Source: Terasakiella pusilla DSM 6293
Lineage (GTDB): Bacteria > Pseudomonadota > Alphaproteobacteria > Rhodospirillales > Terasakiellaceae
NCBI RefSeq assembly: GCF_000688235.1
Contig: NZ_JHYO01000010.1
Location: 1-64,000 of the forward strand
Length of the DNA: 64,000 nt
Direction: 5' to 3'
Positions 1 through 8,847 of this stretch are shown in pieces (position 1 is the stretch's first letter; each line of letters starts with the position of its first letter). Below the pieces are notes generated by a model. The model saw only the letters and a list, made by a program, of their open reading frames with translations, did not search any database and had not been told where the DNA came from. A program made the translations under genes and the position numbers.

Positions 1-1
1 A

Positions 2-223
2 AAAGCGATTTACAAACGGCGCAAGGAAACTGTGGAACGCAGTTTTGCTGATGCCAAACAACTACATGGGCACCGCTATGCCCGTCTGAGAGGCCTGACT
101 AAAGTGAAAGAGCAATGCTTGATGGCAGCCACCGCCCAAAACATCAAGAAAATCGCCCTCATCTTAGCCCGTCTCAGGTTTTTATGGCGATATTTACCCA
201 CTGGAACGCCCACATATGCCTGA
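2..223 (+). mobile_element. IS1182-family transposase, C-terminal fragment (runs off left edge)
   Basis: This is the open 3' end of a DDE transposase that begins before the window. The frame reads [20 protein letters not shown] near its start, followed by [12 protein letters not shown]. This [20 protein letters not shown] block is the region around the catalytic Glu typical of IS1182-family transposases. The frame then runs through a basic C-terminus to a stop at 221-223. The block is well conserved, so the missing part may be intact; whether the element is active cannot be judged here. The DNA after the stop is AT-rich and ends in an inverted repeat that may include the right IS end. Confidence 0.8.
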
Positions 224-296
224 AAATGAAGCAGTGGAGCAACCTGCTTAAAGAAATGTCCAACAGAACAAAAAAACACAACCTTATAGAAAATAA

Positions 297-324
297 CAAA
301 CCCCGCCAAAATTGACGGGGTTTG
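297..324 (-). terminator. Hairpin, probable terminator downstream of pxpA or IS right end
   Basis: A perfect 9-bp stem (CAAACCCCG / CGGGGTTTG) encloses a 10-nt loop. On the minus strand it is followed by a T-rich stretch (TTATTTTC), so it could end the pxpBCA transcript, whose last codon lies 51 nt away. It could equally be part of the IS right terminal repeat; the two readings cannot be separated here. Confidence 0.5.
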
Positions 325-335
325 TCAGAGATCTG

Positions 336-367
336 GGATGTCCTTTTAGGTAGGACATCCGTTTTTA
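336..367 (+). terminator. Rho-independent terminator on the plus strand
   Basis: A perfect 9-bp stem (GGATGTCCT at 336-344, AGGACATCC at 352-360) with a 7-nt loop is followed by GTTTTTATTTT. The T-tract is on the plus strand, so it should stop transcripts leaving the transposase fragment before they run into the convergent pxpA gene. Confidence 0.65.
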
Positions 368-374
368 TTTTGCT

Positions 375-1154
375 TTACCCCGCTGCCATCACACTTGGCA
401 AATCAGCAAGCTGATAGCCTGCATCCGCTAATCTGTCTTTCACCCGATGGGCGATAGCAAGGGCGTTGGCACTATCCCCATGGACACAAATACTATGGAT
501 TGGCGCCTCAATCCCGTCGCCGTTCGGAGTCAGGATTTTACCTGCTTCAAGGAAGGAGAGGATCTGATCCGCGCTTTGTTCCGGGTCATGGATCACCGCC
601 CCCGGCTCCCCCCGTGGGGTCAAATTGCCGTGAGCATCATAGGTGCGATCGGCAAACACTTCACTGGCAGTGGGAAGGCCCGCTTCAAGCCCCGCTTTAA
701 ACAGGCATGACCCGGCAGGGGCCAACAAGATCATATCATCGGCAATTGCCTTGACCGCACGCGCAATCGCGCGCGACATCTCCATATCCACGCAGGCCAT
801 GGTGTTTAAGGTGCCATGAGGTTTTACGTGGGTCAGGCTTGCGCCCTTGGAGTTGGCAATCGCCTGCAATGCGCCGACCTGATAGATGATCATAGCTTCC
901 AGCTCGGGATGGGCCACAACCATCTTACGCCGCCCAAACCCTTGCAGGTCGGGAAAACCCGGATGCGCGCCAATGCTGACATTATTCTGTTTGGCAAGTT
1001 CAACCGTTGTGCCCATCACCAGCGGATCACCAGCGTGATAGCCACAAGCCACATTCGCGGCCCCGACCACATCCAGCATCGCCGGATCATTCCCGATGGT
1101 GTAAGCCCCAAAGCTTTCGCCCATATCGGCGTTCAGGTTGATCAGTTTGCTCAT
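375..1154 (-). CDS. pxpA: 5-oxoprolinase subunit A (LamB/YcsF family)
   Basis: PxpA is one of three subunits of the bacterial ATP-dependent 5-oxoprolinase, which opens cytoplasmic 5-oxoproline (pyroglutamate) to L-glutamate. The family signature NADMGES lies at residues 8-14, followed by ACGYHAGDP (about 36-44), GAHPGFPD (about 62), VKPHGT (about 109) and CVHGD (about 222). The length of 259 aa is normal. I place the start at ATG 1154 rather than the GTG one codon upstream: GGAGG sits 7 nt before the ATG but only 4 nt before the GTG. The start overlaps the pxpC stop as TGATG, which indicates translational coupling. It is the last gene of the PxpB-PxpC-PxpA block. Confidence 0.95.
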   Translation of the reverse strand: MSKLINLNADMGESFGAYTIGNDPAMLDVVGAANVACGYHAGDPLVMGTTVELAKQNNVSIGAHPGFPDLQGFGRRKMVVAHPELEAMIIYQVGALQAIANSKGASLTHVKPHGTLNTMACVDMEMSRAIARAVKAIADDMILLAPAGSCLFKAGLEAGLPTASEVFADRTYDAHGNLTPRGEPGAVIHDPEQSADQILSFLEAGKILTPNGDGIEAPIHSICVHGDSANALAIAHRVKDRLADAGYQLADLPSVMAAG

Positions 1155-2230
1155 CACATATCCTCCAGATGACCGGGAAAATGTCCGGGGTTTTGTGCAT
1201 CGACGACACCGCCGACCAGATTGTTTTCATAAAGGGCCAACAGATCGACGGCCCCTTCGTCAAAATAATTACGGATGGAGGCAATCGCCTTTTCGATCTC
1301 CGCTTCCTTTTGAAGATAGAGCGATTGTGCCGTTTGTAAATCCACCGCCTTAAAGCTCACTTCTTTGCCCGGCACCATTTGCCCCAGACAATAAAGATCA
1401 CAGGAAATAATGCTGGCGATCTTGGGATAGCCCCCGACCGACTGACAATCCGCAGCCAAAATGATCGGCTGACCACTGCCCGGCACCTGAATGGCCCCAC
1501 ACACCAGCCCGTCCGAAATCAGATCATAGCCTTTTTCCGGCAGCGCTTCGATTTTGCGACCTTCTAAACGGATGCCCATACGGTCCACGTCAGAGCTGAC
1601 TTTAAACGGTGTCCCGACGAACATTAAAAAGTCGGCCTCGGAAAAATGATCATCCTGCGGCCCTTGAATCACATGGATCGGGCCATCTTCAAGGGCGATC
1701 GGTTCTGCGATAATCTTTTCACTATCCGAATAAACCGCCGGCGCACGCACGGGCAGGCTATCGCCGCTTTGTAACGGCAACCCGTTATGCCCGCCCAATC
1801 CTGCGCGTGCATATGTAGAACAACTGCCCAAAACAGGCGTTAACGCCAGACCGCTTTCAACGCATAAATACCCCGTCGCCCCTTGGTCAATCGGGAAGAC
1901 TTTTAAGATATCACCCTCATTCAAGGTGATGGTTTGAAACGGGGTGACAGGATGTTTTTCCTGCGTGGCAAAATCCAGCAGTTCCCCGCCACTGTGACAG
2001 GCCAAGGCGACACGAACCGGCCCGCCTTCGGCGGTGACGCTTGGTCCCATAAACCGAAATTCAATTGCAGCTTCATAAGGATCATTGCCAACCAAGGCAT
2101 TGCCCAGTCGTAGCAACACCGGATCAACGGCCCCACTGCGCGGCACACCATACCGATTATACCCGATACGCCCCTGATCCTGAATAGACGCCAACATGCC
2201 AGGAGACAGAATTTTTAAAGACTGCGTCAT
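1154..2230 (-). CDS. pxpC: 5-oxoprolinase subunit C (biotin-dependent carboxyltransferase-like, KipA family)
   Basis: PxpC (358 aa) is the partner of PxpB; the pair resembles the two halves of allophanate hydrolase/urea amidolyase and in the Pxp complex couples ATP use to 5-oxoproline ring opening. The N-terminus has the family hallmark LSPGMLASIQDQGR followed by GYNRYGVPRSGAVD (residues about 8-36), and the middle contains the VDRMGIRLEG-type segment usual for this family. The length is typical. It starts one base after the pxpB stop and its own stop overlaps pxpA, so all three subunits are tightly coupled. Confidence 0.93.
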   Translation of the reverse strand: MTQSLKILSPGMLASIQDQGRIGYNRYGVPRSGAVDPVLLRLGNALVGNDPYEAAIEFRFMGPSVTAEGGPVRVALACHSGGELLDFATQEKHPVTPFQTITLNEGDILKVFPIDQGATGYLCVESGLALTPVLGSCSTYARAGLGGHNGLPLQSGDSLPVRAPAVYSDSEKIIAEPIALEDGPIHVIQGPQDDHFSEADFLMFVGTPFKVSSDVDRMGIRLEGRKIEALPEKGYDLISDGLVCGAIQVPGSGQPIILAADCQSVGGYPKIASIISCDLYCLGQMVPGKEVSFKAVDLQTAQSLYLQKEAEIEKAIASIRNYFDEGAVDLLALYENNLVGGVVDAQNPGHFPGHLEDM

Positions 2231-2231
2231 T

Positions 2232-2972
2232 TTATTCGCCCCCTTTCAAAAAGCTGTCGGGCAATAGATTGCCTTGTTTCAAGTCCTGTTCAATCCGGTC
2301 GAAATCTGCACGGCTGACAGGTTCAAAACACACGGTTTCTCCGGCTTGCAACAAGCTTGGCACCGCCTGATCCGCATCGAACAACGCCACCGGACAGCGC
2401 CCCAAAAGGTGCCAGCCCCCCGGACTTTCCCAAGGGTAAATCGCGGTTTGGTCATTGGCGATCGCAACCGATCCGGCCGGTACACGGGTACGGGGGCTTT
2501 CACGGCGTGGGAAACGTAAACGCGGATCAATCTCCGCCATAAAAGGGAAACCGGGCAAAAAGCCGATCATCAAAATACTGTAGGCCGTGCCACTATGAAT
2601 ATTAATAACCTCTTGCGCAGTAAGGCCCGCGCGTTCCGCTACCTCTGTCAAATCGGGGGCTAACTCCCCTTCATAACAAACGGGCAAGGTCCATGTACGC
2701 CCCTGCTGGCTGGCGTCATCCGCCGCCGTCCCCGCAAGGTCACAGACCTGTTGGCGCACGGTTTCAAAACCGGCATAGGCAGGGGTCAAACAAACGGTCA
2801 GGGATCGGGAGGTGGAGATCATATCCACCACCCCTGCAATCTCGCCCGTCCCAATCTCTGCCTGTACCTTGGATCGAAGGGCGCGGACCTGCTTTGCCCC
2901 AACTGTCCCTTTCAAGTCAGTATATTCAATGGTGAAGGCAGCATCACCCATCATCAAGACACGAAAGTCCAT
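2232..2972 (-). CDS. pxpB: 5-oxoprolinase subunit B (KipI/allophanate hydrolase subunit 1 family)
   Basis: PxpB (246 aa) carries the family core GFLPGFPFM (about residues 137-145), then RFPRRESPRTRVPAGSVAIA and the conserved GGWHLLGR (about 180-187). With PxpC it forms the complex whose B. subtilis relatives were first described as the KipI/KipA sporulation kinase regulators; here the company of PxpA and PxpC makes 5-oxoprolinase the straightforward function. It is 42 nt downstream of the TRAP permease gene in the same direction, which suggests one transcript for uptake and degradation. Confidence 0.93.
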   Translation of the reverse strand: MDFRVLMMGDAAFTIEYTDLKGTVGAKQVRALRSKVQAEIGTGEIAGVVDMISTSRSLTVCLTPAYAGFETVRQQVCDLAGTAADDASQQGRTWTLPVCYEGELAPDLTEVAERAGLTAQEVINIHSGTAYSILMIGFLPGFPFMAEIDPRLRFPRRESPRTRVPAGSVAIANDQTAIYPWESPGGWHLLGRCPVALFDADQAVPSLLQAGETVCFEPVSRADFDRIEQDLKQGNLLPDSFLKGGE

Positions 2973-3014
2973 GATCTAAACCTTACAAAACTGTAGTTAC
3001 TGTTTACGGGCTCG

Positions 3015-4298
3015 TTAATAAAACAGGCTCGGTAACCAAAGCGCCAAATCCGGGAACGCAATCAGCAAGGCCACCATCGCAAACATTGTAAAGACGAACG
3101 GCAAGGCACCGACCATAACATCTTTCAACACCCCTTGGGAACGAATGGATTGCACCACAAACAGGTTGATCCCGATCGGGGGTGTGATCAAGGCCGTTTC
3201 CAGCAACACCATCAACAGAATACCAAACCAAACCGGATCATAACCCATGCTGACAACAATCGGCGTCACGATGGTCGCAGTCGTAATCAACATGGAGAAC
3301 GTCTCCATAAAACAGCCAAGGATGACATAAAACACCACGATCAGCATCAAAGTCCCAAGCGGCGACAGGCCAAGCGATGTGATAAAGTCTGTCAATTGTG
3401 CAGTCAGACCAATGGCGGTCAGCACAAAATTCAGGAACACAGCCGCGATAATGATCAACATAATGATCGCCGTTGTGCGCATGGTGCCGCGGAATACTTC
3501 GCGCATCATCTGCCAAGACAGGCTTCGATGCACCGCCGCCAACAACAAGGATGCAACCACACCCAGCGAAGCCGCTTCGGTCGGGGTTGCCCACCCTGCA
3601 TAGATGGACCCCACAACCACGAGGAAGATAAAGATCGGCGGCAACAGATGAACCAGACTTGCCAGACGTTCTGACAGGTTATAAGGCACCCGTTCCCCAC
3701 CCCATTCAGGCTTCAGGATACAGGCAATCACCACGGTTGCCATAAACAGCCCCGCCATCAACAGACCGGGCACAAACCCCGCCAGATAAAGTTCGGAGAC
3801 AGAGGTATTCGTCAACAGCCCAAAGACAATCAGGTTAATGGACGGCGGGATCAAAATCCCCAGCGTCCCACCGGCGGCAATGGTGCCCAAAAACAGCGGT
3901 TCGTTATATTTACGCTTGTGCATTTCCGGTTCTGCCACGGTCCCGATGGTTGCAGCGGTCGCCACACTGGACCCGGACGTCGCGGCAAACAAAGCACACG
4001 CCCCGATGTTGGAGTGCATCAAGCCGCCGGGCAACCACGACAGCCATTTTGCCATCGCATCATACATACGGGTGGTGATGCCGGATCGCAGCAGGATTTC
4101 CCCCAACATGACAAACATGGGGATCGCCACCAGCAAAAATTCGATAGAGTTGGTCCACACAATATCCCCGATCGCACGGTGGATCGGCATCATGGTGAAA
4201 AAGTGACCAAGGATAAGACCCAACCAGCCAAGGGCCGCCGCAACGGGAACACTGATCCCGATCAGGACAAGAAGAACAATGATTGTAACCGGTAACAT
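3015..4298 (-). CDS. TRAP transporter large permease subunit (DctM family)
   Basis: DctM-type subunit of a tripartite ATP-independent periplasmic transporter: a 427-aa, almost entirely hydrophobic inner-membrane protein with about a dozen membrane segments that carries out sodium-driven solute transport. Typical DctM stretches are visible: PMFVMLGEILLRSG (about 60), FAATSGSSVATAATIG (about 104-119) and GTLGILIPPSINLIVFG (about 144-160). It lies 3 nt downstream of the small permease gene, and pxpB follows 42 nt later. The gene context (oxoprolinase, D-glutamate-cyclase-family protein) suggests 5-oxoproline or a related compound as substrate. That is inference; nothing in the permease itself shows specificity. 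Confidence 0.93.
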   Translation of the reverse strand: MLPVTIIVLLVLIGISVPVAAALGWLGLILGHFFTMMPIHRAIGDIVWTNSIEFLLVAIPMFVMLGEILLRSGITTRMYDAMAKWLSWLPGGLMHSNIGACALFAATSGSSVATAATIGTVAEPEMHKRKYNEPLFLGTIAAGGTLGILIPPSINLIVFGLLTNTSVSELYLAGFVPGLLMAGLFMATVVIACILKPEWGGERVPYNLSERLASLVHLLPPIFIFLVVVGSIYAGWATPTEAASLGVVASLLLAAVHRSLSWQMMREVFRGTMRTTAIIMLIIIAAVFLNFVLTAIGLTAQLTDFITSLGLSPLGTLMLIVVFYVILGCFMETFSMLITTATIVTPIVVSMGYDPVWFGILLMVLLETALITPPIGINLFVVQSIRSQGVLKDVMVGALPFVFTMFAMVALLIAFPDLALWLPSLFY

Positions 4299-4301
4299 CG
4301 T

Positions 4302-4901
4302 TTAGTCCTTTTCAACGAGATGTGCTTGAGAATGGGCCGTGTCTTCACCGCCATGGAGTTCTGCCTGAATTTCCTCATCCAAAGACGGGATACCGACCAG
4401 TTCGTTTACGCGGTCATCCTTGCCTTTTAATAAAGCGGCGAAGGACAGGATCAACAAGGTCAAGGCGGTCAACAGGGCAAAACAAAGGGCGGCAAACCAG
4501 ATCGTTTGCGGGATCGCAAGCGGAGTCTGCAACGGTGTGATGGAGCGACTTTGATAAATGATCGCATCAGACACTAGATTATAGGCAAAGTAACAAATAA
4601 CGGCGAACAGGCCAGTGGTGAAGAAAATGCTCACCACATCCAGAATGCGCCGCACCCGAATAGGGAACCTGTTATAAATAAAATCAATGCGGATATTTGC
4701 CCGCGTCAGCAAGGCATAGGAATAGGCACAAGCAGTGGAAATGGCAAATACATAGCCGGATATTTCGTCCGCCCCAGCGATGGAAATGTTTAAAAGTTTA
4801 CGTGTGATGACATCATAAGTGACCAGACAGGCGGATGCCAACATCGCCCAGCCCCCCACTTGTACAATGATATGAATAAATAGATTTAAGGGCTTCATCA
4901 T
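4302..4901 (-). CDS. TRAP transporter small permease subunit (DctQ family)
   Basis: A 199-aa protein with four predicted membrane helices (about residues 10-35, 45-67, 85-115 and 130-160) and a hydrophilic C-terminal tail. The size and pattern match DctQ small permeases, which pair with DctM. Conserved features of the family such as the DEISGY stretch after helix 1 and the NIRIDFIYNRF segment are present. It lies between the binding-protein gene (95 nt upstream) and the DctM gene (3 nt downstream). The C-terminal extension rich in Glu, Asp and His (about 170-199) is longer than in many DctQ proteins. Confidence 0.88.
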   Translation of the reverse strand: MMKPLNLFIHIIVQVGGWAMLASACLVTYDVITRKLLNISIAGADEISGYVFAISTACAYSYALLTRANIRIDFIYNRFPIRVRRILDVVSIFFTTGLFAVICYFAYNLVSDAIIYQSRSITPLQTPLAIPQTIWFAALCFALLTALTLLILSFAALLKGKDDRVNELVGIPSLDEEIQAELHGGEDTAHSQAHLVEKD

Positions 4902-4931
4902 GATCTTTTCTCTGCTTTTTGGCCTATCAGG

Positions 4932-4987
4932 TCTCTATCTGCACAGGTTCGGGACTTAAAATATCGCCCGAACCTGCACAATAGAGA
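4932..4987 (-). other. Intercistronic two-part hairpin between dctP and dctQ
   Basis: Two stacked stems: TCTCTAT/ATAGAGA (4932-4938 with 4981-4987) and CAGGTTCGGG/CCCGAACCTG (4944-4953 with 4967-4976), separated by a small internal loop. It sits directly after the binding-protein stop codon, with no T-tract on the minus strand. It probably protects the dctP mRNA or attenuates readthrough, giving more binding protein than permease. Confidence 0.65.
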
Positions 4988-4996
4988 AACTATGAC

Positions 4997-6064
4997 TTAC
5001 TTCGCCACAGCATTCATGTTGAGGACTTTACCGACTGTTTCGTTCCAGTTGTCCGCACAATCTTTGCCGCAACGCTCTGCCCAACGGGCCAGAACCACGT
5101 CGTTGGCAACTTGGTCACGGACTTTAAGGTCAGCCGCGCTCGGCTCAACCAACGTCATGCCACCCAACGGCGCGTCCGCACCGATCGGGCATTCTTTGCC
5201 AGTCAGACATTTGATCGCAACGTCGTCTTCCTGTGCTGTCGCTTCCCACATAGAGTCTGTCAGTTTGTCCAAACGGGCTTTCATGTCAGCCTGTTGTGTT
5301 TCAGACAGGGAGTTCCATTTGTCCATGTTCATCGCACCGAAGGCCAGACCCCAGCCCACACGTAGGGAGTAAACGTATTTCGCAGCCTGATACCATTTGG
5401 CTGTATAAGCAGACATGGTGCCTGTGATCGCACAATCAACAACGCCTTTTTCCAGCGCCGGAATAACTTCCCCGAAGGAGACCGTCACGGACGTCCCGCC
5501 AACGCCTTCTACAAAGTCACCCAAGGATGTTGCATAGACGCGGATTTTCTTGCCTTTAAGGTCCTGAATACCGGAGATTTCGTCTTTACAGTACAAAATC
5601 TGGCTCGGGAACGGGTAGAGCTGAAGCAGTTTAGCGTTGAAGTACTTTTCAAACGCCCCTTCCAACGTCGGGAAATAAGCTTCCGCAACTTTGCGCTCTG
5701 TGCCGATATCCTGTGCAACAGAAGACAGATCAGCGCCTTCGAAGACAGCGTTTTCAGACGCAACATAACCCGGCAGACCATACGCATAGTCAAACACACC
5801 GGATTTCAGCATGCGCATGACTTCAAAGCCTTTAAGACCGAATTCAGAATAAGACCCGATTGTCGCAATCACTTTGCCTTCGGTGTCTTTAGAAATGCCG
5901 CGCCAAAACGGGGCTTCACGGTCGTTATAGTTGGTCATGCTATTCCAGGTCCCGATGACACTCATCTTGACTGGAGCCTCATCGGCTTTCACCGCACCGG
6001 CACCTACGGCCAGCCCAGCAACCAATGAGGCAGCAACGCCCAAAGTCTTCACTGTTTTAAACAT
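4997..6064 (-). CDS. TRAP transporter periplasmic solute-binding protein (DctP family)
   Basis: Periplasmic receptor of the TRAP system, 355 aa. A Sec signal peptide is clear: basic start MFKTVK, hydrophobic core, probable cleavage after Ala27 (VKA before DEAP). The middle holds the DctP-type stretch DLKGKKIRVYA (about 168-178), which in the family precedes the conserved ligand-carboxylate-binding region, and GEVIPALEKGVVDCAI (about 198-213). Three or four cysteines near the C-terminus (KECP, ERCGKDC) could form disulfides. It follows the DUF1445 gene by 36 nt. The ligand is inferred from context to be 5-oxoproline, D-glutamate or a similar acid. Confidence 0.9.
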   Translation of the reverse strand: MFKTVKTLGVAASLVAGLAVGAGAVKADEAPVKMSVIGTWNSMTNYNDREAPFWRGISKDTEGKVIATIGSYSEFGLKGFEVMRMLKSGVFDYAYGLPGYVASENAVFEGADLSSVAQDIGTERKVAEAYFPTLEGAFEKYFNAKLLQLYPFPSQILYCKDEISGIQDLKGKKIRVYATSLGDFVEGVGGTSVTVSFGEVIPALEKGVVDCAITGTMSAYTAKWYQAAKYVYSLRVGWGLAFGAMNMDKWNSLSETQQADMKARLDKLTDSMWEATAQEDDVAIKCLTGKECPIGADAPLGGMTLVEPSAADLKVRDQVANDVVLARWAERCGKDCADNWNETVGKVLNMNAVAK

Positions 6065-6100
6065 TTACATTACTCCCAAATGATAAAATATTTAGTTTCG

Positions 6101-6907
6101 TCAGATTGTTATGCGGCCTTGATCTGCACCACGAATGTCCGAGATCAACATGTGACCCGGGGCATGCGTGATACAAAGTGAAGGTTTAGCATTGGTAATG
6201 GCCACTTGCGGTGTCACACCGCAGGCCCAAAAGACCGGAACTTCCCCGTCTTTAATTTCTGTCGGATCGCCGAAATCCGGTTTATTCACATCCTTGATCC
6301 CGATGGCTGCCGGATCCCCAAAATGGATCGGCGCCCCGTGGGCCTGTTGGAAGCGACTTGTAATTTCAATGGCACGGATCGCATCGGACACGGACATGGA
6401 TCGCATGGACACCACGACTTCCCCATGGAAAGGTCCGGCCTTGACCGTCTGGATATTGGTGCGGAACATGGGAACAGTCTTGCACTGTGTGATATGACGC
6501 ACCTCAATCCCTTCTGCCATCAAAGCATCTTCAAAGGAAAAAGAACACCCCAGCACAAAGGTCACCAGATCATCACGCCAGTGATCACGAATATCTGTCA
6601 CTTGCTCGATCAACTCGCCCTTTTTAAAAATCTTGTACTGGGGAACATCGGTGCGGATATCGATATCATCACCCAATGTCGGCAAAAACGGATCGCCCGT
6701 TTCAGACACACCCACCAGCGGACAGGGCTTGGGGTTGCGCTGACAAAAACGTAAAAAATCGGTTGCATACTCAGCTGGCATAATCGCCAGATTGCCTTGC
6801 AGATATCCGCCACCTAAACCGGCAGTATCGCTGGTAAACTCACCAGAACGAATAGCCTGACGTACGTCTTTAGGCGTTGCTTTTTGTAATTTTTCTCTAA
6901 GTCCCAT
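6101..6907 (-). CDS. D-glutamate cyclase-family / putative hydro-lyase (DUF1445, YcsI-like)
   Basis: A 268-aa soluble protein of the DUF1445 family (YcsI in B. subtilis, where it neighbours the kip/pxp genes; also related to the mammalian mitochondrial D-glutamate cyclase). Recognisable parts are the N-terminal [20 protein letters not shown] stretch, [13 protein letters not shown] (about 53-65) and the C-terminal [12 protein letters not shown] followed by [10 protein letters not shown]. The human relative makes 5-oxo-D-proline from D-glutamate; YcsI proteins themselves are poorly characterised. As first gene of the TRAP-Pxp cluster it would either feed 5-oxoproline into the pathway or handle its D-isomer. 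The role is inferred from family and neighbours. Confidence 0.82.
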   Translation of the reverse strand: MGLREKLQKATPKDVRQAIRSGEFTSDTAGLGGGYLQGNLAIMPAEYATDFLRFCQRNPKPCPLVGVSETGDPFLPTLGDDIDIRTDVPQYKIFKKGELIEQVTDIRDHWRDDLVTFVLGCSFSFEDALMAEGIEVRHITQCKTVPMFRTNIQTVKAGPFHGEVVVSMRSMSVSDAIRAIEITSRFQQAHGAPIHFGDPAAIGIKDVNKPDFGDPTEIKDGEVPVFWACGVTPQVAITNAKPSLCITHAPGHMLISDIRGADQGRITI

Positions 6908-7030
6908 GACCTGTTCACTTCCAAATGTACGCTATGAGATAAAAAACGTTTCGAATGTTTCAAAACCATTACACAGCGATCCAATAAAAGCGAACTGGAT
7001 TTTTTTAGAATAACTGATAACTAAATTTTA

Positions 7031-7921
7031 TCACCTATCCTTGTAAACATGGGAAACCATAGCGGCAAGTTCAGCGATTTTTTCCGCTAGGGGGTTGAAA
7101 GGTTCTCGCGGATAAGAGGCGGTAAAAACAAGGTCTGAAGCCTGCCATGTACTCTCGATTTCGCGCAATTGGCCTGACTCGATTTCTTCTGCCACCAGCT
7201 CCCACGGCAACATCCCGACACCCAATCCATCCAGCGCCATGCGTTTACAGGCCGCCAAAGAAGTGGATGGAAAAAGCCTTGCAATATCAACATCCTCCTC
7301 CTTTGTTAAAGCCTGAACTTCGGAGAAAGGTCGGGTATTTCGCGCATAGGTCATTACCGTTTTTGACAGGATTTTACTGATCGGCACCACCCCTTGCGGC
7401 AGGTCCAATTCATGACTACAAACCCAGACCAGCGGGTAGGAACACAAATTTATATTCTGGATACTGAATTCTGAAATCGGTCCCATCAAAAAAGCCAGAT
7501 CAAGGGATCGGTTGATCAGTTCATTTCGCATATTGGCGGTGACATCGACGGTCAATTCAATATCAACATGTGGAAAATTTTTGTGCACTTGCTGCAAAAA
7601 ATCGGACAACCAAGTATGGACAATCGTTTCCGACACACCCAGTCGCAGGATGCCGGATAAAGATTCGGCCTCACAGGCTTTGGCTTTAAAATTATCCGCC
7701 ATCACCAGCATTTTTTGGGCATAGGGCAGCAGTTCAACGCCTTTTGTCGTCAGTTCAAACTTTCCGGCATGGCGAGTAAACAGCTCAACGCCCAACGATT
7801 CTTCCAACGCGATAATACGCGAAGAAACCGCGGGCTGACTGGTATAAAGTTTTTTCGCGGCTTTGCGAAAACTGCCTAACGTCGCCACCCAAACAAATGT
7901 TTCCAGCTGCTTGAAGTTCAT
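7031..7921 (-). CDS. LysR-type transcriptional regulator of the oxoproline cluster
   Basis: A 296-aa LysR regulator with an N-terminal winged helix-turn-helix (residues about 1-60: MNFKQLETFVWVATLGSFRK, then AAKKLYTSQPAVSSRI) and a C-terminal substrate-binding-like domain. It is read in the same direction as the cluster it precedes, with 123 nt between its stop and the DUF1445 start; that gap must hold the operon promoter and probably the regulator's binding site. LysR proteins usually need a small-molecule inducer. Here 5-oxoproline or glutamate is a reasonable guess but unproven. Confidence 0.88.
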   Translation of the reverse strand: MNFKQLETFVWVATLGSFRKAAKKLYTSQPAVSSRIIALEESLGVELFTRHAGKFELTTKGVELLPYAQKMLVMADNFKAKACEAESLSGILRLGVSETIVHTWLSDFLQQVHKNFPHVDIELTVDVTANMRNELINRSLDLAFLMGPISEFSIQNINLCSYPLVWVCSHELDLPQGVVPISKILSKTVMTYARNTRPFSEVQALTKEEDVDIARLFPSTSLAACKRMALDGLGVGMLPWELVAEEIESGQLREIESTWQASDLVFTASYPREPFNPLAEKIAELAAMVSHVYKDR

Positions 7922-8070
7922 TCCCTGCGTCCTTTTTTATCCCATCACGTTTTTTTATACCGAACAGAATAACGCGAGATTGAGGCGCTGTCCTCAGTTA
8001 AACTGGACGCTTCGCTAAAACTATGGCAAGACAGCCCAACTATTTTACCCGCAAGCACCGGAGCTTTTTC

Positions 8071-8847
8071 GTGACGTTTACATTGGACCAAGCCGCCATC
8101 GACCGCCTGTTGGATATTGCCCGTATCGCAGGCGATGCCACCATGGAAATTTATCGCACCGACTTTGAAATCTATTCAAAAAACGACGAGTCCCCCGTCA
8201 CAGAGGCTGACGGCAAAGCCGAAGCCATCATCACGCCGATTTTAAAAGAAATCGCGCCCGACCTGCCCATCGTCGCTGAAGAAGCCTTTAGCGCGGGCCA
8301 CATCCCAAATGTGGAAGGCACTGCCTTCTGGCTGGTCGATCCGGTCGATGGCACCAAACAGTTTATCAAAAAGCAGGATGAATTTACCGTCAACATCGCC
8401 CTGATTGATGAAGACCGCCGCCCGATCTTTGGTGTCGTCCACGCCCCAGCGCTTGATCGTATGTTCTGGGGATCACTGGAACACGGCGCGTTTGTGCGTG
8501 AAGCCGATGGCAGCGTCAAAAAACTAAGCGTGCGACCCGCGCCACAGGCAGGGATTACCGCTGTCGTCAGCCGATCTCACAAAACACCAGAAGTGGATGA
8601 GTATCTGAAAGACTTTACGGTTGCCCATGAAGTCTCCGCAGGCTCCAGCATCAAGTTCTGTCAGGTGGCAGAAGGGGTTGCCGATCTATATCCGCGTTTT
8701 GGCCCGACGATGGAATGGGATACCGCTGCCGGACATGCGGTTGTTTTAGGGGCTGGCGGAACGGTCAAAACGCCCGAAGGCGAAGATTTCCGCTACGCCA
8801 AAGACGGCTTTAAAAACGGCTTTTTCATCGCCAAGGGCCAGGACTAA
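8071..8847 (+). CDS. cysQ: 3'(2'),5'-bisphosphate nucleotidase
   Basis: CysQ removes the 3'-phosphate from PAP/PAPS formed during sulfate assimilation; it is a Mg-dependent member of the inositol-monophosphatase fold. Key motifs are present: SPVTEAD near residue 35, the metal-binding EEAF, VDPVDGTKQF (carrying the DPxDGT signature) and the C-terminal EWDTAAGHAV. An ATG at 8023 is in frame upstream, but the GTG at 8071 has GGAG 7 nt before it and gives 258 aa, closer to the family's usual length. The gene stands alone on the plus strand, divergent from the LysR gene. Confidence 0.9.
   Translation: MTFTLDQAAIDRLLDIARIAGDATMEIYRTDFEIYSKNDESPVTEADGKAEAIITPILKEIAPDLPIVAEEAFSAGHIPNVEGTAFWLVDPVDGTKQFIKKQDEFTVNIALIDEDRRPIFGVVHAPALDRMFWGSLEHGAFVREADGSVKKLSVRPAPQAGITAVVSRSHKTPEVDEYLKDFTVAHEVSAGSSIKFCQVAEGVADLYPRFGPTMEWDTAAGHAVVLGAGGTVKTPEGEDFRYAKDGFKNGFFIAKGQD

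Noticed and set aside
3135-3674. Plus-strand 179-codon frame antisense to the TRAP permease
   Set aside because: Its His/Gln/Arg-rich composition is the usual shadow of a hydrophobic gene on the opposite strand; no ribosome site.
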